Assembly (NCBI RefSeq): GCF_023078475.1
Contig: NZ_CP095741.1
Location: 3,038,001 to 3,102,000, forward strand
Origin: Luteibacter aegosomaticola
GTDB lineage: Bacteria > Pseudomonadota > Gammaproteobacteria > Xanthomonadales > Rhodanobacteraceae
Direction: 5' to 3'
DNA: 64,000 nt
The position numbers were made by a program, and so were the translations under genes. How positions within the stretch are numbered: the first letter of the stretch is position 1; each line of letters begins with the position of its first letter. Positions 56,830 through 64,000 of the stretch are shown here, piece after piece. The notes below the pieces were generated by a model, which worked only from the letters and a program-made list of their open reading frames with translations, ran no database searches and was not told the origin of the DNA.

Positions 56830-57252
56830 ATGAAAGCCATTTTTACGATCGCCACGCTGGCGTGGCTCGCCGCCGCGGGCGCAGCGCTGGCGCACGGTGA
56901 CACGCATGCGCCCACCACCGCACAGCCTAAGGTCACGCTGCTCAGCCACCACGACATGCCGGATGTGCCGGGCAAGGAGATCACCACCATCACGGTCGAT
57001 TACCCACCTGGCGTCGTCGAGCATGTGCACCACCACGACGCCGACGCCATCGTGTACGTGCTTGAAGGCAACATCATCGAAGGCGTGAAAGGCCAGGCGG
57101 AGCAGCACCTGAAGGCCGGCGACACCTTCTATGAAGGACCCAACGACACCCACACCATCGGTCGCAACGCCAGCCAGACCGAGCCGGCGAAGTTCGTGGT
57201 GTTCATCGTTCATGACAAGGGCAAGCCGATCGTGCTGCCGGGCGAAAAGTAA
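56830..57252 (+). CDS. Exported cupin-domain protein
   Basis: 140 residues with signal peptide (MKAIFTIATLAWLAAAGAALA). A single cupin barrel has the metal-binding pattern PPGVVEHVHHHDADAIVYVLEGNI and, in the second motif, AGDTFYEGPNDTHTIGRNAS. It likely binds a divalent metal in the periplasm. Substrate unknown. GGAGG precedes the ATG by 8 bases. It lies between the two ECF41 promoters on the sigma-gene side but has no TGTCACA-CGTC motif of its own. Confidence 0.87.
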   Translation: MKAIFTIATLAWLAAAGAALAHGDTHAPTTAQPKVTLLSHHDMPDVPGKEITTITVDYPPGVVEHVHHHDADAIVYVLEGNIIEGVKGQAEQHLKAGDTFYEGPNDTHTIGRNASQTEPAKFVVFIVHDKGKPIVLPGEK

Positions 57253-57294
57253 CCTTGCAGGGCAGGAATTTGCTCGACGGGGCTTACGCGCTCG

Positions 57295-57321
57295 TGTCAC
57301 AACAGACGGTGTCGCGACGTC
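57295..57321 (+). promoter_or_regulatory. ECF41-type autoregulatory promoter
   Basis: TGTCACA (57295-57301), 16-bp spacer, CGTC (57318-57321) exactly matches the ECF41 consensus. The sigma gene ATG begins 9 bases later, so the transcript would have almost no leader. Confidence 0.88.
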
Positions 57322-57330
57322 TGGAGTGAC

Positions 57331-58230
57331 ATGAGCGCTACTACCGCCACCTTTATCGCCCTGCGCCCCCGGCTGCATGGCATCGCCTACCGCATGCTCG
57401 GCTCGGTACCCGAGGCCGAAGACGTGGTGCAGGACGTATGGCTGCGCTGGCACGGCACCGATGCCACGGGCATCGACAACCCTGAAGCATGGCTGGTGAC
57501 CGCGACCACCCGCCGGGCCATCGACCAGCTACGGGCCGCGCGTACCCGCCGCGAGCAGTACGTAGGCATCTGGCTGCCCGAGCCCGTGCTCACCGACGAT
57601 GGCGCCACCCCGGAAGACCTGCAAGAGCTGGCCAGCGACGTTTCCGTGGCCTTCCTGGCCCTGCTCGAGCGGCTCGCCCCCGAGGCCCGCGCCGCCTTCC
57701 TGCTCCGCGAAGTGTTCGACGAGGGCTATCCGGAGGTCGCCCGCGTCCTGGGCAAGAGCGAAGCCGCCTGCCGCCAACTGGTCCACCGCGCGAAGGAGCA
57801 ACTGCGCGACGAGCGCCCACGCTTCGAAGTGAACCAGGCCACGCACGCCAGCCTGGTACGCGGTTTTGCCAGCGCGATGGCGTCAGGGGACTTCCGGGCC
57901 ATGCGTGACATGCTGGCGCCCGATGCGCAGCTCCTGGGCGATGGCGGCGGCCATGTGACAAGCTTCCCCAAGCCGATGGAAGGCGGTTCCCGCATCGCCC
58001 AGTTGCTCTTTGCCCCAAGCATTCGCAACGACCGCGGCATGCGTATCGAGCTCACCCGCGTCAATGGCGAACTCGCGATACTCCGATATTTCTCAGGTGC
58101 CCTGGAGTCCGTCCAGACGTTTGCGATCGCAAATGGCCGGATTACCGCCATCCATGTGCAGCGCAACCCCGAGAAGCTGGCCCGCCTCGTCGCCCGCCAG
58201 GCTGGCTTCAGCGGGCCTGAAACGCCGTAG
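57331..58230 (+). CDS. ECF41-family sigma factor with fused SnoaL-like domain
   Basis: 299 residues, longer than usual ECF factors (~190). Region 2 (IAYRMLGSVPEAEDVVQDVWLRWH, PEAWLVTATTRRAIDQLRAAR), the ECF41 linker motif WLPEPV, region 4 (LERLAPEARAAFLLREVFDEGYPEVARVLGKSEAACRQLVHRAKEQL), then a C-terminal SnoaL/NTF2-like domain with the DGGG motif (AQLLGDGGGHV). In ECF41 proteins this extension replaces a separate anti-sigma factor and controls activity. The gene is autoregulated through a perfect promoter just upstream. The natural signal is unknown. Confidence 0.93.
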   Translation: MSATTATFIALRPRLHGIAYRMLGSVPEAEDVVQDVWLRWHGTDATGIDNPEAWLVTATTRRAIDQLRAARTRREQYVGIWLPEPVLTDDGATPEDLQELASDVSVAFLALLERLAPEARAAFLLREVFDEGYPEVARVLGKSEAACRQLVHRAKEQLRDERPRFEVNQATHASLVRGFASAMASGDFRAMRDMLAPDAQLLGDGGGHVTSFPKPMEGGSRIAQLLFAPSIRNDRGMRIELTRVNGELAILRYFSGALESVQTFAIANGRITAIHVQRNPEKLARLVARQAGFSGPETP

Positions 58231-58282
58231 CCAAACAAGCCGGCGAGGAATCTGCGCAAATTCGGCAGTCTTGTCGGTTCTG

Positions 58283-58319
58283 TGTGCATTTGCACATTTT
58301 CGGCTAACATATGCCGAAA
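58283..58319. promoter_or_regulatory. Two palindromes in front of the LOV operon
   Basis: TGTGCA-TT-TGCACA (58283-58296) and TTTCGGC (58298-58304) with GCCGAAA (58313-58319) lie side by side 57-93 bp before the LOV start in the otherwise AT-richer 145-bp gap. They look like operators for two dimeric regulators; no family is assigned. Confidence 0.45.
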
Positions 58320-58375
58320 TCGCTTAAATCGTTCTAAGACAACGACCCCACCCTGGCAGGGGGGATGGAGCAGGT

Positions 58376-59137
58376 ATGGAGTACCTCGATGCGGAGAATG
58401 CCCTTCTCCGTGAAGGATTGCGCGCGACCCGGATAGGGCTTTGCATCGTGGACGCGAATGATCGCGTCGTGCAGACCGCCGGCGACTTCGCCGAACGCCT
58501 TGGCAGTTCCGATCGCGACATGCTGGGCAGCAGCCTCCGGTTACACCTCCCCAACACCCTCTTGCTCCCAGGCCTCGCTGGCCTGCTCGGCATGGATGGA
58601 GGTGAGGTGGGCGCGGAAGGCCATCTGCGCGGCCAGAACGGGGCCGCCGACAAGGTCCTGCTCTTCCAGGCGCGCACGGCCACCGTCGCGGGCGCCCGTT
58701 TCCGCATCATCACCATGGTGGATCTCGACAACTTCGGGGCCACGCGCGACCGCATGGGCGATCTGCAAGATACGTTGCAGGCCATCGCGGCCAGCGTCGT
58801 CCTGGTGGATGCCCAGGCACCCGACCTGCCGATTGCCTACGTCAACCGTCGCTTCGAGCAGCTCACGGGCTATACCGCCCGGGAATGCATCGGCCGCAAC
58901 TGCCGCTTCCTGCAGGGGCCGGACACCGATCCGGCTGCCGTGGAAGCGATCCGCCGGGCGATCGGCCTGCGCCAGGCCACCCAGGTGGTACTGCGCAACT
59001 ACCGGAAGAACGGCGACGCGTTCGACAACGAACTCTTCCTTTCGCCGATCTTCGACGCCGAGGGCCGTCTGCGCTGGATACTCGGTGTGGCACGCGAGCG
59101 CCGCGAGCGCGCCCTCTCGTCGCAGGCCGCCGCATGA
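58376..59137 (+). CDS. PAS-LOV blue-light photoreceptor protein
   Basis: 253 residues, soluble, with no output domain. Residues ~10-120 form a divergent PAS-like domain. Residues ~135-240 are a LOV domain: YVNRRFEQLTGY, then GRNCRFLQG with the flavin-adduct Cys176, and NYRKNGDAFDNELFLSPIFD with the FMN-binding asparagines. The strand that normally carries the signalling glutamine (GVQ) reads GVARE, so Gln is replaced by Ala239. It probably binds FMN and reports blue light to the proteins encoded downstream. Its stop overlaps the next start as ATGA, placing it at the head of a five-gene operon. Confidence 0.88.
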   Translation: MEYLDAENALLREGLRATRIGLCIVDANDRVVQTAGDFAERLGSSDRDMLGSSLRLHLPNTLLLPGLAGLLGMDGGEVGAEGHLRGQNGAADKVLLFQARTATVAGARFRIITMVDLDNFGATRDRMGDLQDTLQAIAASVVLVDAQAPDLPIAYVNRRFEQLTGYTARECIGRNCRFLQGPDTDPAAVEAIRRAIGLRQATQVVLRNYRKNGDAFDNELFLSPIFDAEGRLRWILGVARERRERALSSQAAA

Positions 59138-60078
59138 GCCCGCAAACCGCGCGCCTGGCGGTGGCCTTTGCGCCGATGCCGCTTGCCGACGCCCTCCTCC
59201 TGCGCGCCGGGCTGCGCGCCGCCGGCGTGCGCTGGCGCACCGTGCCTGCCGAACACTGCGACGTGCTGCTGTCGACCGACCTGGGCACGCTCCCGCCGGC
59301 ACCGAGCGATAACGTCGTACGGATCGTTGCGGGACCGCGCCGCGCCGCGCAGCCGGATATCCGCTTCCTCGACCGCTGGCCGAATACCACCCAGCTTGCC
59401 GACACGATCGCGCAGGGGCGCCGCGCGGCCGCGAATCCGCTGCGGATGGATAACACGCCGACGACGGCCGGCGGCACACCCGCCTCGGTCGATGCATGGC
59501 TTGCCCACGCCACCCATGCGGGTGCCACGGGCCAGCGCCTGCAGATCGACGGGAGTACGGGGCCCGTGGCGTGGCTTGATGTCGCCGAAGGCGCTGGCTG
59601 GGTCGCACCGACCGTGGCCAATGCCCTGCCCGCGGCGATGACCGACGCCTTCCTTCGAACGCAAATCACCGCGGATGAAGCCCCGGCGGAAGCACTGCGT
59701 TGCTCCGCTGCGCACGTCCTTTGGGCGATCGCGCTGGGCCGGCCATGGACCATTGCGGAGCTCGGGATCGAGCCGCAACGCCGCCTGCGCCTGAAGCGCT
59801 GGCCTGATTTCGGCTCACTCGAACGCCGCGACACCTTCCTGCGCGTCGCCTCGCAGCTGATTCGCGAACCCACGTCGCTCGAGCACCTGCTCGCGGCGCA
59901 CCCCGCCAAACAGGCGGATGTGCTCGCCCTGCTCGCCGGCTGCCGCCTTTGCGGCTGGCTCGATGTCACCGATACCTTCGACAAGCACGCCCCGGCTCGC
60001 CGCGAAGCACCCACGCGGGGCCCGCTGCACGCCGCGATGGGCAAGCTGCGCCGCGCACTGGGCATGGGGCAGTCATGA
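59134..60078 (+). CDS. Unknown protein between the LOV receptor and the GTPase
   Basis: 314 residues. The N-terminal ~120 residues are alternating strand/helix (LAVAFAPMPLADALLLRAGLRAAGVRW, CDVLLSTDLGTLP, VVRIVAG); the C-terminal part is helical, with a winged-helix-like feel (LRLKRWPDFGSLERRDTFLRVASQLI, TSLEHLLAAHPAKQADVLALLAGCRLCGWLD). No catalytic motif and no named family. It overlaps both neighbours by ATGA, so equal expression with the LOV and GTPase genes is likely; an adaptor role between them is inference. Confidence 0.82.
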   Translation: MSPQTARLAVAFAPMPLADALLLRAGLRAAGVRWRTVPAEHCDVLLSTDLGTLPPAPSDNVVRIVAGPRRAAQPDIRFLDRWPNTTQLADTIAQGRRAAANPLRMDNTPTTAGGTPASVDAWLAHATHAGATGQRLQIDGSTGPVAWLDVAEGAGWVAPTVANALPAAMTDAFLRTQITADEAPAEALRCSAAHVLWAIALGRPWTIAELGIEPQRRLRLKRWPDFGSLERRDTFLRVASQLIREPTSLEHLLAAHPAKQADVLALLAGCRLCGWLDVTDTFDKHAPARREAPTRGPLHAAMGKLRRALGMGQS

Positions 60079-60638
60079 TGCAACGCGACTACAAGATCGT
60101 CTTCCTCGGCCCGATGGGCGCCGGCAAGACCACTGCGATCTCGGCCATCAGCACGCGGCCGCCGGTGGCAACGGAAGTACGCAACACCGACCTCGCCGCG
60201 CACGGCAAGGCCTCGACCACCGTAGCGCTCGACTATGGCGAAGTGGCGCTCGACGACGGCGGCATGCTGCGCCTTTACGGCGTGCCCGGCCAGTCGCGGT
60301 TCGCCTTCATGTGGCCAATGGTTGGCAAGGGCGCACTCGGCGCCGTGCTGCTGATGGACGCCACCCGCGCCGACGGTCTTACCGGCCTGGATCCGTTCCT
60401 GGATTCATTCGATGCGCTCTTCCGCGCTGGCCGCGCCGTGGTCGGCGTCGGTCGCAGCAACGAGCCGGGTGCGCACAGCGTCGATGACGTGAGTGGCCAT
60501 CTGGCCGAACGCGGCTTGTTTGCGCCCGTGTTTTCCGTGGACGTGCGCCAGCGCGCCGATGTCCATCTGCTGCTCGACGTGTTGTTTGTCCAGATTGAAG
60601 CGCAGGCGGATGCCGAGCGCACGGAAGTCGCCCCATGA
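60075..60638 (+). CDS. MglA/Rab-like small GTPase
   Basis: 187 residues. The P-loop is FLGPMGAGKTTAI (residues ~9-21), followed by a switch I threonine region (GKASTTVALDYG) and an MglA-type switch II LYGVPGQSRFAFMW, which lacks the aspartate of Ras DxxG. The usual NKxD guanine-specificity motif is replaced by GVGRSNE, so base specificity is uncertain. It is the same group as GTPases paired with Roadblock proteins (MglA-MglB; conservon CvnD). It overlaps both the upstream unknown gene and the downstream Roadblock gene by ATGA. Confidence 0.87.
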   Translation: MMQRDYKIVFLGPMGAGKTTAISAISTRPPVATEVRNTDLAAHGKASTTVALDYGEVALDDGGMLRLYGVPGQSRFAFMWPMVGKGALGAVLLMDATRADGLTGLDPFLDSFDALFRAGRAVVGVGRSNEPGAHSVDDVSGHLAERGLFAPVFSVDVRQRADVHLLLDVLFVQIEAQADAERTEVAP

Positions 60639-61069
60639 CCAGCCTGACCGAATCCACCGCGACCGAGGCCTCGCGCCCGCTTTCGCGCACGCAGCGCTAC
60701 GTGCTGGAACAGTTCCTGCAGGCGCTGATCGCCCGCCTCAACGGCGCCGAGGCCGCCATGCTGGCGACCGCCGACGGCTTTGCCGCCGCGTTCCACGGCA
60801 CGCTCGACGAAGCCATGCAGAGCCGCCTCGCCGCCGTCATCAGTTCGCTGAGCGCACTGGGTGAAGCGGCCGGCCAGCAGATCGATGCCGGCGCGCTGAA
60901 CGTGGTGAGCCTGCAGTACGACGCCCGCCAGATGCAGCTGATTTCGATCCGTGGTCAACGCAGCGACTACGTACTGGCCGTGCTGGCCAAGCCCGACCTG
61001 CTCCTCGGTAACAGTCTTTGGGCGTTGCGTGAATGCGCCGCCCAGATCATCGCCGCGCTCAAGCCCTGA
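60635..61069 (+). CDS. Roadblock/LC7-domain protein 1
   Basis: 144 residues. A Roadblock/LC7 fold is suggested by the order helix (LEQFLQALIARLNGAEAAMLATADGFAAAF), helix (SRLAAVISSLSALGEAAGQQI), strands (LNVVSLQYDARQMQLISIRG), and the C-terminal strand/helix (DYVLAVLAKPDLLLGNSLWALRECAAQI). MglB-like proteins of this fold activate small GTPases. Its ATGA overlap with the GTPase gene supports a direct complex. Confidence 0.8.
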   Translation: MTSLTESTATEASRPLSRTQRYVLEQFLQALIARLNGAEAAMLATADGFAAAFHGTLDEAMQSRLAAVISSLSALGEAAGQQIDAGALNVVSLQYDARQMQLISIRGQRSDYVLAVLAKPDLLLGNSLWALRECAAQIIAALKP

Positions 61070-61118
61070 GCGCGCAACCCCGCCTGACCTAAACACAACG
61101 CACCCAAGGAACGAAAGC

Positions 61119-61484
61119 ATGGCCACGCTCAACGAATCGCTCGACAACCTGATGACCACCGATGGCGCGATTTGCGCTGCGCTGGTCGATGCCAATAGCG
61201 GCATGTGCCTCGGTACCGCCGGCAACACCGCCTCGTTCGACCTGGATATCGCTGCGGCAGGCAACACGGAAGTGGTGCGCTCGAAGCTGAAGACCATGTC
61301 GGCGCTGGGTATCAAGGAGTCGATCGAAGACATCCTGATCACGCTTAGCGGCCAGTACCACATCATCAACCCGGTGTCGCAGCACGCGGGTCTGTTCTTC
61401 TACGTGGTGCTGGACCGTTCGAAGTCGAACCTGGCCCTGGCCCGTCGCAAGACGGCCGACGTGTCGGTCGCCCTGGCGATCTAA
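61119..61484 (+). CDS. Roadblock/LC7-domain protein 2
   Basis: 121 residues with AGGA before the ATG. It has the Roadblock pattern: LDNLMTTDGAICAALVDANSGMCLGTAG, a central helix (AAGNTEVVRSKLKTMSALGI), ILITLSGQYHIINPVSQHAGLFFYVVLD and a final helix. It is less like protein 1 than expected for a recent duplication, so the two probably have different jobs, for example GTPase activation and scaffolding. It is the last gene of the LOV operon, 49 bp after the previous stop, with a strong terminator behind it. Confidence 0.82.
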   Translation: MATLNESLDNLMTTDGAICAALVDANSGMCLGTAGNTASFDLDIAAAGNTEVVRSKLKTMSALGIKESIEDILITLSGQYHIINPVSQHAGLFFYVVLDRSKSNLALARRKTADVSVALAI

Positions 61485-61506
61485 CGTCAGCGCTCCAGCA
61501 GGACAT

Positions 61507-61541
61507 AAAAAAGGCCCCGGTTTTTGCCGGGGCCTTTTTTT
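61507..61541. terminator. Bidirectional rho-independent terminator between the LOV operon and greA
   Basis: A-tract, GGCCCCGG (61513-61520), 6-base loop, CCGGGGCC (61527-61534) and seven T. It ends the LOV operon on the plus strand and can end greA on the minus strand. Confidence 0.95.
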
Positions 61542-61558
61542 GTTACGTGTAACGACTG

Positions 61559-62037
61559 TTACTTGTAACGGACGCCTTTGATCTCGTACGTCTTCGTACC
61601 ATTCGGTGCGTTGAAGTCGAACTCATCGCCCTCGTTCTTGCCGATCAGCGCACGCGCGATCGGCGAGCTCACCGCAATCAGGAACTTCTTGATGTCGGCC
61701 TCGAGGTCACCCACGATCTGGTACGTGACCTCCGCCTCGCTATCCAGATCGACCAGGTCGACGATCGCGCCGAACACAATGCGCGGTGCAACGGTAAGGC
61801 GCTCGGTGTCGATGACTTCCGAGTTCGAAAGCGCTGCCTCGAGCTCGTTGATGCGACCCTCGTTGAAGCCGTGCATCTCACGGGCGGCATGGTATTCCGC
61901 GTTTTCCTTCAGATCGCCGTGCGCACGGGCTTCGGCCACGGCTGCGACGATCTCCGGACGCTTGACGCGCTTCAGGTATTCCAGCTCGTCACGCAGACGG
62001 TCGGCACCCACCGCGGTCATCGGGGGACGGGTTGCGC

Positions 62038-62041
<4 letters not shown>
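61559..62041 (-). CDS. greA: Transcription elongation factor GreA
   Basis: 160 residues. An N-terminal coiled coil ([56 protein letters not shown]) with the acidic tip that enters the RNA polymerase secondary channel, and a C-terminal FKBP-like domain ([29 protein letters not shown]). It rescues backtracked polymerase by stimulating RNA cleavage. The start overlaps the carB stop as ATGA. Confidence 0.96.

Positions 62042-64000
<1,959 letters not shown>

Noticed and set aside
59134..60078. The unknown gene of the LOV operon as a DUF742 (CvnC) homologue
   Set aside because: The length and motifs do not match DUF742 by eye; only its position is similar.

Overview
The window is high-GC gammaproteobacterial chromosome. 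Several features point to Xanthomonadales (Lysobacterales), most likely a Rhodanobacteraceae member such as Luteibacter or Dyella: a lipoprotein XpsD-like secretin, a C-minus (zinc-free) L36 protein as rpmJ, many GGDEF/EAL proteins, and GTAGGAGC-type REP palindromes between genes. The genus call is inference from gene style. No tRNA, rRNA, insertion sequence, prophage or CRISPR array was seen.

Layout. 1-475: 3' end of an unknown gene, then 600 bp of palindromic repeats. 1083-5679: two overlapping c-di-GMP genes, a propeller-sensor diguanylate cyclase and a GGDEF-EAL protein. 5956-19947: housekeeping and stress genes (S9 peptidase, GNAT, OsmC, CorA, MpaB-like oxygenase, SodC, RsuA, RsmC, chloroperoxidase-type hydrolase, SelO) with two further GGDEF genes. 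20147-44741: a 24-kb cell-surface system. 44934-50453: orphan secretin GspD, Gnd and a two-subunit CoA-transferase. 50614-53874: a candidate C-rich small RNA, a LysR gene, rpmJ and another GGDEF gene. 54063-58230: an ECF41 sigma-factor neighbourhood with OsmC, NmrA-like, LysR and cupin genes. 58376-61484: an operon joining a LOV blue-light receptor, an unknown protein, an MglA-like GTPase and two Roadblock/LC7 proteins. 61559-64000: greA and carB (cut by the right edge).

The 24-kb system reads, in transcription order on the minus strand: a periplasmic STN-domain protein without a receptor barrel, an ECF sigma factor, a FecR-type anti-sigma factor, a TpsB transporter, an ExbB fused to a DUF2341/LamG-like ectodomain, ExbD, TonB, a porin, two unknown proteins, a 4235-residue DUF3739-type TpsA adhesin, and then a separately promoted PstS/DING-like phosphate-binding protein. 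The gene set and order recall the phosphate-regulated Vre/Pdt (VreAIR, PdtAB, ExbB2D2) locus of Pseudomonas aeruginosa. Pho-box-like TGACA repeats precede the STN gene, and an 11-bp phased array precedes the PstS-like gene, which fits phosphate control.

Two other systems stand out. The LOV-GTPase-Roadblock operon resembles actinobacterial conservons but has a photoreceptor in the sensor position. The ECF41 sigma factor has a perfect TGTCACA-N16-CGTC promoter in front of its own gene, and a second perfect copy drives a divergent operon encoding an isolated sigma-region-4 protein and a LysR regulator. Both promoters predict almost leaderless mRNAs.
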